A stretch of DNA of 64,000 nt from Pseudovibrio zosterae. GTDB taxonomy: Bacteria; Pseudomonadota; Alphaproteobacteria; Rhizobiales; Stappiaceae. Made by a program: the position numbers and the translations under genes. Position 1 is the first letter of the stretch, and the number at the start of each line of letters is the position of its first letter. The DNA is taken from contig NZ_JAWXVZ010000007.1 of assembly GCF_033843645.1 (NCBI RefSeq), forward strand, positions 124,001 through 188,000, read 5' to 3'. The notes beneath the pieces are model-generated. The model saw nothing but the letters and a program-made list of their open reading frames with translations, was not told the DNA's origin and did no database searches. Below, in pieces: positions 35,051 to 43,251 of this stretch.

Positions 35051-36325
35051 TCAGAAGAACCCGGTCATCATGGAGCTGATCGCCAGTACACCCATCACGA
35101 TGATGAAGATGTTGGACAGGGCGCCGTCGTACTTCTTCATCGCTGGTACCTTCTTGATTGCGTACATTGGCATCAGGAAGAGGATTGCTGCGATGAACGG
35201 AGCGCCGAGGGATTCAATCATGCCCAGAACGGATGGGTTCAGGTAGGCAATGCCCCAGACCGACAGGAAGAAGAAGGCAACAAGCGCAGTGTTGAAGTTC
35301 TTCTCGCCCATGTTGGCAACAGCTGTCGGAGCGGACTTCTTGATGACACCTGCAAGACCTTCCTTGGCGCCAAGGTAGTGGCCGAAGAAGGAAGAGAAGA
35401 TTGCAAGGAACGCAACGAGCGGGCCGAGGAATGAGATGAACGGGTTGTCAAACTCATTTGCCAGGTAGCTGAGGATCGGCAGGTTCTGTGTCTTGGCTTC
35501 TGCAAGCTGTTCAGGAGACAGAGCCAGCACGCAAGAGAACACGAACAGCATCACGAAGCCGAGCAGCATGAAAGAAGCGCGCTTCAGGATCATGTCGGAG
35601 TGTGCAACTGCGTTTTCGCCATACTCTTCACGCTGCGCAAGCGCCATGGAGGAAACAGCTGGGCTGTGGTTGAAAGAGAACACCAGCATTGGAATTGTCA
35701 GGTAGACGACCATCAGCAGAGCGCCAATAGATGGCATCTGTGAGAGGGACATTGCTTCCATTGACCAATGTGGAACCAGATACAGCGACATGCCGATCAG
35801 GATGAGCACCAGTGGGTAAACCAGCAGCTCAGTGGCGATCAGCATCAGGCGTCTGCCGAGGATCATCACACCCATCATCATGGCAACCAGCGCGCCGGAC
35901 AACAGCCAGCGTGGAATTTCTGGGCCACCGAGCTGGTTCACAATGAAGCTGTCGATTGTGTTGGTGATTGCAGCGCCGTAGATCAGAACGATTGGGTAAA
36001 TCGCAAAGAAGTACAGGAAAGTAATGATGAGACCTGCGGTCTTACCAAAGTGTTCCTCAACCACGTCGGTGATGTCAGCGTCGGCGCGTTTGGAGGAGAG
36101 TACGAACCGGGCAAGTGCGCGGTGCGCAAAGTAGGTCATTGGACCAACCAGCGCAGCGATCAGAATGAGCGGCCAAAAGCCTTCAAGGCCTGCGCGGATC
36201 GGAAGGAACAAAATGCCGGCACCAACAGCTGTACCAAACATGGAAAGTGACCAAGTCAAATCCTGTTTTGTGTACGACTGTTTGTTTTCTTTTTGCTCAC
36301 TTAAGGTAACTGTTTCGTTTGACAT
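35051..36325 (-). CDS. sdaC: HAAAP-family amino acid (serine) permease
   Basis: 424 aa with about eleven membrane spans, close to E. coli SdaC. The N-terminus TWSLSMFGTAVGAGILFLPI is the family hallmark (proton- or sodium-coupled hydroxy/aromatic amino acid transporters), and FSFNHSPAVSSMA and SSFFGHYLGAKEGL are further conserved segments. Its position directly before sdaA strongly suggests L-serine uptake for catabolism. GGGAG lies nine bases before ATG. The gene symbol rests on context, since aromatic amino acid carriers belong to the same family. Confidence 0.88.
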   Translation of the reverse strand: MSNETVTLSEQKENKQSYTKQDLTWSLSMFGTAVGAGILFLPIRAGLEGFWPLILIAALVGPMTYFAHRALARFVLSSKRADADITDVVEEHFGKTAGLIITFLYFFAIYPIVLIYGAAITNTIDSFIVNQLGGPEIPRWLLSGALVAMMMGVMILGRRLMLIATELLVYPLVLILIGMSLYLVPHWSMEAMSLSQMPSIGALLMVVYLTIPMLVFSFNHSPAVSSMALAQREEYGENAVAHSDMILKRASFMLLGFVMLFVFSCVLALSPEQLAEAKTQNLPILSYLANEFDNPFISFLGPLVAFLAIFSSFFGHYLGAKEGLAGVIKKSAPTAVANMGEKNFNTALVAFFFLSVWGIAYLNPSVLGMIESLGAPFIAAILFLMPMYAIKKVPAMKKYDGALSNIFIIVMGVLAISSMMTGFF

Positions 36326-36789
36326 TGCTAGTCACTCCCAAGCAGTGGTCAAAGTCTAAATTCGCGAGAATAACCCGCCTTCAAGGCTGTTCTTTAAATA
36401 ACTATGTAAATCACATCTATACGTGGTAGCCGCTATCAGTCGCTGTGAGATATCTCTGGCAAGGCATGAATAACTACAGGTTTTGGGCCAAATAGCTGAA
36501 AATTCTACTTAAATAATTATTCGTAGCATAAAATAATGTATACTTTGCCGTATGCGTTTTTTGTGTGGTTTTTTGGGGATATACATTTGTGTGCAGAAAA
36601 AATGCCGAAAGTTAGTAGTTTCGCTGTAAAAATTGCCGGTCTTCCCTAGAGGAGTTCGTCGGCATAGCTGTACTCAATTCATGCTTCCAAATGCTGCCGG
36701 AAGAACGGATCGCGGATTGTTCGGGCAGGCCCTGTAGGCGACGGTCTTTCTGATATGCAGGCCGTATATAAAGAGTTCGCGGAGATCAA
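36326..36789. promoter_or_regulatory. AT-rich upstream region of the serine operon
   Basis: This stretch holds the promoter of the permease-sdaA operon and is strongly AT-rich at 36490-36600. No gene and no operator could be assigned with confidence. Confidence 0.4.
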
Positions 36790-37311
36790 GCCTCGGAATG
36801 ACGTTTGGAGAGGAGCTGGGCTGCTGTCCTCATGTTTCGCAGCAGCTCGATAGAGTTTTCGGTGATATTCCAGCGTTTCTGCTTATCTGCCCTTATGGTC
36901 CTTTGGTGTGTCCGGCACGCGGTGCCTCTCCCGAAGAAGATTGGGGGGTGTTGCATGCTGCAGGTCTCAGCCGTGCTGCGGCGCCTGCAATCATGGTGAC
37001 AAATCGCCGGGGCCGAATTGGCTGATGTGCTGGCAGAGGTTGCCGTTTGGGTTAAGTGAGCTGAACTTAGCGACAGGTGAGTCGTTTTGCGGCTCTGCCC
37101 TCTTTTCGTGCAAGGCGCTGTGCGGTATCATCCAGACGTTGCGTTTGAAGACGCTGTCATTGTCGCGCGTGTTCTGGTGGAGTGCTGGGTGGGTGTTTTT
37201 GACGCTATGCAAGATGAGCAAGAACAGCGAGCGCAAGCGCATCTGGCCGTTCTTGATGATATGGTCTCTGGGTATCTGCGGCTTCGTTTTGAAGGCGTAT
37301 CAGAGAGTTGA
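36790..37311 (+). pseudogene. Decayed gene remnant, possible TetR-type C-terminus
   Basis: Protein-like sequence runs through this stretch in shifting frames. At 36798-37025 one frame reads FGDIPAFLLICPYGPLVCP, then PEEDWGVLHAAGLSRAAAP. At 37000-37311 another reads AELADVLAEVAVWV, two stops, then FEDAVIVARVLVECWVGVF, EQRAQAHLAVLDDMV and SGYLRLRFEG. The last part resembles the helical C-terminal domain of a TetR regulator. The stops and frame changes suggest an inactivated gene or two fused remnants. I cannot name the ancestor with confidence, and chance open frames remain possible. Confidence 0.3.
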
Positions 37312-37465
37312 TCTTGCGCTGCACGCTTGCAGGAGCGTCTTGGGCTCAGGTCGGCTGCAGCGATCGCGTTATGTTGAGGCTTGAGCTGTGAGTTGGCGCG
37401 GATGCAAATGGCAGCGCCACAATGCTCTCATAGAGGTGGGTAGTGCCTGCGAGGGCATTCGCGGT

Positions 37466-37684
37466 CTAGCGGTTGGACCAAGTTGCCCAAAGGTTGACGG
37501 CGTTGCTGCCTCCACCTGAGACGTGAAATCCAAGCCTTTGGCCTGCGCAGATTTGACCGAGGCGTGCGCTTTTGACAGCGGCTTTGCTAACGGCAACGTC
37601 GCGGCTGCCATCTTCTGGTGTAATCCAGCCAAGACCAGCCATGTGGTCGTAGTTTTTAACCTTACCGAATTTGATTGTGTTCAA
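37466..37684 (-). CDS. Divergent cold-shock-domain protein
   Basis: 72 aa, starting at TTG 37684 with AAAGG upstream. The fold pattern of a cold-shock domain is recognisable (KFGKVKNYDHMAGLGWITPEDGSRDVAVS in two blocks), but the RNA-binding surface is worn: the RNP1 motif KGFGFI is replaced by AGLGWI, and the RNP2 VFVH by VAVS. It lies 71 bases downstream of a normal Csp gene in the same direction. It may have lost nucleic-acid binding or changed specificity. It could also be a decaying duplicate, although the frame is intact. Confidence 0.65.
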   Translation of the reverse strand: MNTIKFGKVKNYDHMAGLGWITPEDGSRDVAVSKAAVKSARLGQICAGQRLGFHVSGGGSNAVNLWATWSNR

Positions 37685-37716
37685 TTGTTGTACCTTTTCT
37701 TTAATTTGAGGTGGCA

Positions 37717-37749
37717 GGCCCGCTTTCGCTAAAGAGAGTGGGCCCGCCG
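37717..37749 (-). terminator. Hairpin downstream of the cold-shock gene
   Basis: GGCCCGCTTTC (37718-37728) pairs with GAGAGTGGGCC (37734-37744), allowing two G-U pairs, just after the stop of the 70-aa Csp. It probably ends or attenuates transcription before the divergent second copy. Confidence 0.55.
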
Positions 37750-37755
37750 AATTAG

Positions 37756-37968
37756 TTAGATCATTTCCAGCTGTTCAGCTGTTTTTCCGCGGCCGCGTGG
37801 GTCGTCGACAGCTTCGAAAGAAACTTTGTCACCTTCGTTAAGGGAGCCGATGCCTGCGCGCTCAAGAGCGGAAATGTGAACAAAGACATCCTTGCTGCCA
37901 GTGTCAGGCGCAATGAAGCCAAAGCCACGTGTTTGGTCGAAGAATTTTACGGTTCCGTTGATTGACAT
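37756..37968 (-). CDS. Cold-shock protein, CspA family
   Basis: 70 aa, the standard size. It contains the full RNP1 (RGFGFIAPD) and RNP2 (DVFVHISAL) motifs that bind single-stranded RNA or DNA, and starts MSINGTVKFFD. It is probably an RNA chaperone that melts structure in mRNA at low temperature. ATG 37968 follows AAGGA. The upstream several hundred bases contain no gene, consistent with the long leader typical of csp genes. A 17-bp palindrome lies 55 bases before the start. Confidence 0.95.
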   Translation of the reverse strand: MSINGTVKFFDQTRGFGFIAPDTGSKDVFVHISALERAGIGSLNEGDKVSFEAVDDPRGRGKTAEQLEMI

Positions 37969-38806
37969 GTTGGGGTCCTTCCCGTTTGATCAAATAGTGA
38001 TGACTTGGCATGAAACCGCACAAACGCATGCCATGCGTTGGTAAGGTTTCGCAGATTGTCGGGAAAGATCGATAAGCCAACATGCGCCCTGTAATCAGGC
38101 TGCACAACTGGGTCTAAAGTACTCTAACCGAGAGTCTGAGGCGCATTTTTTCCAAATCACTGGGCACCTAATGCGCTAAGACGTATCTTGTTTTCTGCCG
38201 GGGCGCAAGGGAATAAAAGTTTTTTGATAATTTTATTGCGGACGGCCTATGTTAAATCGCGCTCACCCTCAAATTTACTAGTAGAATTAATGGCAGAAAT
38301 ACAAAGGTGAAAGCCATTTTATACTGAAGTGAAAAGAAGCCTACTAAATTTTATTTTTCCCGAGACCTAATCCTTGAGAAGAAACATTTTGGGTTAAGCG
38401 TCTTTGTTTTGACGCTTTGTGCCCGTCCTGAAGCCTCAATTGCACACTGCCTAGTGTACCCATTTCATCGCGCGTCCTGACGGCCTCCTTGAGAAAACAT
38501 GAGTGAATTTTGAACATCCTAAAACCAGAGGTGCATACCCTGTTCACAGTGAGCCTTGTCTCGGCAACGGGCGTTCCCCCTCCTCTCTTTAATGGTGGTT
38601 ACAACCCGGGCAACGGGTGATCGCGTCATTTAACAGCGCCAATTCAGTGGCTTAGTGTCGAGTAAAAGAGCGGATTGTTTGGTAGGTGTCCCCTTCCGGG
38701 TACATGGCAAAAGGGCGAATGCGCCTTACAACAGCTTTTGCTTGCTAAGTATTATTTCTCATTTTGATATAAATCAGTTTCTTTCATCTGTGTTTTGTGC
38801 AAATGT
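37969..38806. promoter_or_regulatory. csp leader and gene-free region
   Basis: About 840 bases without a credible gene. Near the csp start, a perfect palindrome AACGCATGCCATGCGTT occupies 38023-38039, possibly part of the csp leader structure or an operator. The rest is AT-rich and carries the promoter of the UxaA-type operon at its right end. Nothing else could be identified. Confidence 0.45.
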
Positions 38807-38823
38807 CGATTGTCAGACAATCG
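38807..38823. promoter_or_regulatory. GntR-type operator before the UxaA-BCCT operon
   Basis: CGATTGTCAGACAATCG is a perfect palindrome (8-bp arms around one base) ending 12 bases before the first gene. The core ATTGTC-N-GACAAT recurs at 43983-43995 in front of the GntR gene at the other end of the locus, so both are probably bound by that regulator. Confidence 0.75.
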
Positions 38824-38835
38824 ACGGAGTGCATT

Positions 38836-39171
38836 ATGGGTAAGGCTTTACGCCTTGATGGGGCGGACAATGTAGCGACGGTTTTGGCCGATGTGGCCAA
38901 GGGCGAGCGGGTGCAAATCATCTCCGATCAGAACGAAATCATCGCCGAAATTGAGGCTCTGCAGGCAATTCCTTTCGGCAACAAGATCGCGCTCGCTCCA
39001 CTGCATCCCGGGGACCACTTGATCAAGGGAGGTGCGGCTGTTGGCAAGGCCATCAAGCCGGTCCCGCTGGGGCAGCTGGCGCATGTGCAGAACATTCGAA
39101 GTTTAAATCTGGACATTCCCGAAACGATGATCCGCGAAATCATCACGCAGATGAATATTGAGGAAGACTGA
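38836..39171 (+). CDS. UxaA-family dehydratase small subunit (SAF domain)
   Basis: 111 aa from ATG 38836, with GGAG six bases upstream; earlier in-frame methionines would place the operator inside the coding region. The protein is essentially one SAF domain (DNVATVLADVAKGERV, NKIALAPLHPGDHLIKGG, AVGKAIKPVPLGQLAHVQN), as in the N-terminal part of altronate and galactarate dehydratases and in SuyA of sulfolactate sulfo-lyase. Its stop overlaps the start of the large subunit (TGATG). It should form a complex with it and dehydrate a hydroxy acid. Confidence 0.85.
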   Translation: MGKALRLDGADNVATVLADVAKGERVQIISDQNEIIAEIEALQAIPFGNKIALAPLHPGDHLIKGGAAVGKAIKPVPLGQLAHVQNIRSLNLDIPETMIREIITQMNIEED

Positions 39172-40346
39172 TGCAGACTTTTAGGGGCTATCAGCGAGCA
39201 GATGGTTCGGTTGGGATCCGCAACCTTCTCCTGATTATTGCAGCAGATGAATGCGCAGAGGGAATTGCGCGCGCTGTTGCTGACAAGACGCCAAACAGCG
39301 TGGTCGTCACCAACTACAATACGTGCATGTATGGCGGCAACGAAGAGATGATTGCAACCATGATCAATGCTGCGATCAATCCCAATGTTGCGGGTGCGCT
39401 GGTCTTGAACATGGGATGTGGCAGCATTGCGCCGGATCTGGTAGCTGGCCCCATCCGGGCCTCGGGCCGACCGGTGGAAACGCTGACCTGCATCAAACAA
39501 AGTGGCACGGTCGCCACTATCAAGGAAGGGCTCGCTCGAGCGCAGAAGCTGGTCGCGCATGCAAATGCCGTTGAAATGGTCGATGCGCCCCTGTCCAAGT
39601 TGGTGGTCGGCATCAAGTGTGGCGGCTCAGACACGAGTTCAGGCATGGCTTCGAACCCGAGCGTCGGCCTTGCCGCAGATAAACTGATCGACAAGGGTGC
39701 AACCGCTATTGCTGGTGAACTGCTGGAGCTGATGGGATGTGAACACATCCTCGAAAAGCGTGCCGTTTCGCCTCAAGTGCACGAGAAGATTGTTCAACTG
39801 ATCAGTGATGAGGAAAAACGCTGGCATGTTGAAGGCGCTCAGGTGGAAACCATGAGTGTTGGCAACAGCATAGGTGGCCTGACCACGATTGAAGAAAAGT
39901 CCCTTGGCGCTTTGGCCAAGACCGGGACACGCCCCATCCAGGACATCTTGCGCATTAACGCGAAAACCATCGAGAAGCCAACAGTGCCGGGGATGTACCT
40001 GTCTGAAACGACAATGCTTTGTGGCGGCTCGGCAATGCACTTCGCGGCCTTGGGCTGCCAAGTGATCCTCTGGACCACTGGGGGCGCAGGCTTCAATAAC
40101 CCGATTGTCCCAGTCATCCGGGTCAGTGGCAACAGTCAGCTGATCAACGAAGACATCGATGTTGATGCGACCGGGATCATGCGCGGGGAGGACAGCATCG
40201 AGGAAGTCTCGGAAAAGGTGCTGGAGACATTGCACCGGGTCATTAATGGCGAAAAGACCGCCATTGAGGACTTCGGCTACGCCTACTGCTCACTAATTCA
40301 AAAAGATCAACGAGTAGAGCGACTTCTCGGTATCCCAACCGAATAA
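39171..40346 (+). CDS. UxaA-family dehydratase/lyase large subunit
   Basis: 391 aa. It begins MQTFRGYQRADGSVGIRN, the conserved start of the altronate/galactarate dehydratase catalytic part, and has cysteine-bearing loops NYNTCMYGGNEE, LNMGCGSIAPD, KCGGSDTSSGMASNP and ETTMLCGGSAMHF that bind iron. Split small and large subunits of this size are seen in sugar-acid dehydratases and in (2R)-sulfolactate sulfo-lyase SuyB. Sequence alone does not separate them. The adjoining enolase-family gene favours a sugar-acid or polyhydroxy substrate (inference). Confidence 0.85.
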   Translation: MQTFRGYQRADGSVGIRNLLLIIAADECAEGIARAVADKTPNSVVVTNYNTCMYGGNEEMIATMINAAINPNVAGALVLNMGCGSIAPDLVAGPIRASGRPVETLTCIKQSGTVATIKEGLARAQKLVAHANAVEMVDAPLSKLVVGIKCGGSDTSSGMASNPSVGLAADKLIDKGATAIAGELLELMGCEHILEKRAVSPQVHEKIVQLISDEEKRWHVEGAQVETMSVGNSIGGLTTIEEKSLGALAKTGTRPIQDILRINAKTIEKPTVPGMYLSETTMLCGGSAMHFAALGCQVILWTTGGAGFNNPIVPVIRVSGNSQLINEDIDVDATGIMRGEDSIEEVSEKVLETLHRVINGEKTAIEDFGYAYCSLIQKDQRVERLLGIPTE

Positions 40347-40396
40347 CAGCAAGGCGTTCCTGCGAAAAGTGGGAACGTATGCGCGGGAGAAAAACA

Positions 40397-41569
40397 ATGA
40401 AGATCACTGATGTAGAGGCCATTCACCTGCGAGTGCCACCAATAGATGGCGATTGCGAATGGGGAGAGGACGCCCTTGTCGTGCGTGTTCACACGGACAC
40501 CGGACTGGTTGGGCTGGGAGAGGCGGACAGCTCTCCGAGTGTGATCAAATCTTTGATAGAGGCGCCCAAGTCCAACCTTTACTGCACGGGCCTCCGCTCG
40601 CTCCTCATTGGAGAGAACCCTCTGGAAGTCGGGCGTCTTTGGCAGAAGATGTACTGGTCCAGCAACTATGTGGGCCGCCGCGGTGCCGGTATTCATGCGA
40701 TCAGCGCGATTGACATTGCGCTTTGGGACATTGCTGCAAAGCATTATGGCGTGCCGCTGCACATTTTACTGGGCGCTAAGTACCGCGACAGGATCGCGGC
40801 CTACGGCACCTTCATTCCTGCTGATCCACCAGAAGCCAACCGGCGGATTGTTGAGCATCTTGTTTCCAAGGGGTTCCGCAGCATCAAGTTTGGTGGCGGT
40901 GTCCTGGGGGACGATCCGGACAAAGACTATGAGATTGTTCGTGTTGTTCGTGAAGCAAGCGGTCCAGATATCGAGTTGCAGATTGACCTTGCAACGAAAT
41001 GGAAGAACGCCGCTTACGCCTTGAAGATGTGCAAGCTCTTGGAGCCCTTCAACCTCAATTGGGTGGAGGAGCCAGTCCTGGCAGATGATGAACGCGGTTA
41101 CGTGAAGCTGGGGCGGCAGGCGCCACAAAAAATCGCTGGCGGTGAAGCTCTTACAACTGCACGAGAATTCCTCGACATGCTGGAGCGCTGTGAACCGGAC
41201 ATAATTCAGCCGGACATCACCCGCTGCGGCGGCATCTCCGAGATGCGGAAGATCTATGACATGGCGCAGATGCGCGGTGTCCAACTGGTGCCGCATGGTT
41301 TCAGCACTGAAATTCTATTGGCGGCTTCGGTTCATTTCTTAGCGTCCTGCGAGCACGGCACCTTGATGGAGTACTCGCAGAGCAACAGCCCCCTCGTGGC
41401 CGGGAATGGTCTTGCCAAGCAGCCAATCGAATTCGTGGACGGTCATCTGATCGTTCCGGATAGCCCGGGCCTTGGCGTGGAGCTGAATGAGGATCTTGTC
41501 AGCAAGTACGAAGTGAAATCAAAGCCAGTCTCACAGAGTACTTTCTGGGAGGTGGAGCGAGCGTGCTGA
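40397..41569 (+). CDS. Enolase-superfamily enzyme, mandelate racemase group
   Basis: 390 aa from ATG 40397 (GGGAG upstream). The capping domain is followed by a TIM barrel with metal acids in DLATKW, NWVEEP and IAGGEAL, and an apparent His-Asp catalytic dyad (QPDITRCGG and LVPHGFST). At the second strand only one lysine is seen (SIKFGGG) where mandelate racemase and many dehydratases have KxK. The enzyme abstracts the proton alpha to a carboxylate and could be a dehydratase or epimerase. It is co-transcribed with the UxaA subunits and the BCCT carrier, so it acts on the imported compound or its first product. Confidence 0.85.
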   Translation: MKITDVEAIHLRVPPIDGDCEWGEDALVVRVHTDTGLVGLGEADSSPSVIKSLIEAPKSNLYCTGLRSLLIGENPLEVGRLWQKMYWSSNYVGRRGAGIHAISAIDIALWDIAAKHYGVPLHILLGAKYRDRIAAYGTFIPADPPEANRRIVEHLVSKGFRSIKFGGGVLGDDPDKDYEIVRVVREASGPDIELQIDLATKWKNAAYALKMCKLLEPFNLNWVEEPVLADDERGYVKLGRQAPQKIAGGEALTTAREFLDMLERCEPDIIQPDITRCGGISEMRKIYDMAQMRGVQLVPHGFSTEILLAASVHFLASCEHGTLMEYSQSNSPLVAGNGLAKQPIEFVDGHLIVPDSPGLGVELNEDLVSKYEVKSKPVSQSTFWEVERAC

Positions 41570-41620
41570 TGAATAAGAACGACACGCTGAAAAACAAGCT
41601 TTTAATCGGAGGAAAAAGCA

Positions 41621-43198
41621 ATGTCTAATGGTGGGAAAAGATTAGACACCTTTCTGCTATCAATTAGTCTCGGATTTGTTGTTGCCATTGTTGCAGGGTT
41701 GACGGCATTCCCAGAGCAAGGCAACGAAATAGCCAACTATTTGTTTAACACCTTCAACATGATCTTTGGTACGCCAGTGCTAATGATTGTGTTTGGTTCA
41801 GTCATCTTTCTGGCTGCGTTGGCTTTAAGCAAATATGGCAGTATTCGGTTGGGTGAAGGGGCTCCTGAATACAGCACGTATGCATGGGTCTCGATGATGA
41901 TTTGTGCCGGATTGGGCTCTGCAACGGTGTACTGGGCTTTCACCGAGTGGGCGTACTACTTCAACGCTCCGCCTCTGGGTGTCGCAACAGAGACCACGCA
42001 GGCTTACGAACTTGGAACTGCCTACAATTTGTTTCACTGGGGCTTTAGTGCCTGGGCGGCCTATTGCATCGTGTCACTGCCGGTAGCCTATCATTTCCAT
42101 GTGCGGAAGAACCCCGGGCTTAGCCTCTCAGCGGTATGTACTGCCATTCGCGGAGACAAGCCGATAACACCACTGTGGCGCTTTATCAGCCGCGTTGTGG
42201 ATGTCATCTTCATCTTCACCATTTTCGGCGCACTTTCCATCACGCTTGGCGTCTCAGTGCCGATGGTATCGGAAATCCTGTCATCGCTGATCGGAATTGA
42301 GCCTACTTTCAATGTAAACTTGGTTCTGATCTTGATCATCTCCGCCTTCTTCTCGCTGAGTTCCTACGTGGGTATTCAGAAGGGGATGGCTCGGATCAGC
42401 TCCATGAACACCTATCTGGCCATTGGCTTCTGTCTGGCGGTGTTTCTGGTTGGCCCAACAATGTTCATTGCCAAGTCTACGGTGAACGGCGTGGGTATCA
42501 TGATCCAGGATTTCGTGCGCATGAGCTTGTACACGGATCCGGTTGAGAACAGTGGCTTTCCAGAAGGCTGGACCGTCTTCTATTGGCTCTACTGGATTAC
42601 CTACACACCATTTGTTTCCATCTTCGTGACGAAGGTCTCAAAGGGACGTTCAATCCGCGGTGTGGTTCTCAACATGCTGATCAGCGGCAGTGCAGGTTGC
42701 TTCTTCTTCTTCGGCATTCTCGGCGGGCTGTCTCAGTCCATGGACATTTCAGGCCTGGTCGACGTGTCAGGCATGGTTGCTGCCGGTGAAGGAAATCAGG
42801 CAATCGTGCAGGTCATGAATGCTCTTCCATTCAGCGCGGCCTTCATCATCCTGTTCTCGCTGGTGTCCGTGCTGTTTCTGGCCACAACGCTGGATTCCGC
42901 GGCATTCACGATGGCGGCAACATCCACCAAGGGCCTGCGTGAGGGTGAAGAGCCTTCCCCAATGCTGCGTCTGTTCTGGTGCGTGATGCTGGCTGCAGTC
43001 CCTCTGGCCATGATGTTTATCGAGGCGCCTTTGAACACAATCAAAACCTGCGCGATTGTGACCTCAATCCCCTTGCTCTTCATCATTGGCTACATGGTTC
43101 AAGGCTTCATCCGTTGGATGCACCAGGACTACGGGCTCGTTAGCGGAGAAAACATTCAACAACTGGCGCGGGAAGCGGCGTCCGCGCCAGCGGAGTAA
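41621..43198 (+). CDS. BCCT-family transporter
   Basis: 525 aa, about twelve membrane spans. The family signature lies in the eighth span: EGWTVFYWLYWITYTPFVS then FVTKVSKGRSIRG, while the substrate-box span 4 reads ATVYWAFTEWAYYF. BCCT carriers import quaternary ammonium or sulfonium compounds such as betaine, carnitine, choline or DMSP. The aromatic pattern is WLYW rather than WAWW, so the specificity may be unusual. GGAGG lies eight bases before the ATG. Ending an operon of sugar-acid-type dehydratases, it suggests that the substrate is a hydroxylated or carboxylated betaine-like molecule. Confidence 0.92.
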   Translation: MSNGGKRLDTFLLSISLGFVVAIVAGLTAFPEQGNEIANYLFNTFNMIFGTPVLMIVFGSVIFLAALALSKYGSIRLGEGAPEYSTYAWVSMMICAGLGSATVYWAFTEWAYYFNAPPLGVATETTQAYELGTAYNLFHWGFSAWAAYCIVSLPVAYHFHVRKNPGLSLSAVCTAIRGDKPITPLWRFISRVVDVIFIFTIFGALSITLGVSVPMVSEILSSLIGIEPTFNVNLVLILIISAFFSLSSYVGIQKGMARISSMNTYLAIGFCLAVFLVGPTMFIAKSTVNGVGIMIQDFVRMSLYTDPVENSGFPEGWTVFYWLYWITYTPFVSIFVTKVSKGRSIRGVVLNMLISGSAGCFFFFGILGGLSQSMDISGLVDVSGMVAAGEGNQAIVQVMNALPFSAAFIILFSLVSVLFLATTLDSAAFTMAATSTKGLREGEEPSPMLRLFWCVMLAAVPLAMMFIEAPLNTIKTCAIVTSIPLLFIIGYMVQGFIRWMHQDYGLVSGENIQQLAREAASAPAE

Positions 43199-43217
43199 AC
43201 CTCCCACTCCCAAGCAC

Positions 43218-43243
43218 AAGGGGCGACCTTCGGGCCGCCCCTT
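43218..43243 (+). terminator. UUCG tetraloop terminator after BCCT gene
   Basis: AAGGGGCGACC and GGCCGCCCCTT form an 11-bp stem with one mismatch, closed by the very stable C(TTCG)G tetraloop. It lies between the convergent BCCT and GntR genes and probably serves both. Confidence 0.8.
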
Positions 43244-43251
43244 CTCGTTTG

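Noticed and set aside
38836..40346. Assignment of the split UxaA pair as sulfolactate sulfo-lyase SuyAB linked to the SqdB-like gene
   Set aside because: The genes are almost 30 kb apart with no other sulfoquinovose or sulfolactate genes; sequence alone does not separate SuyB from sugar-acid dehydratases.
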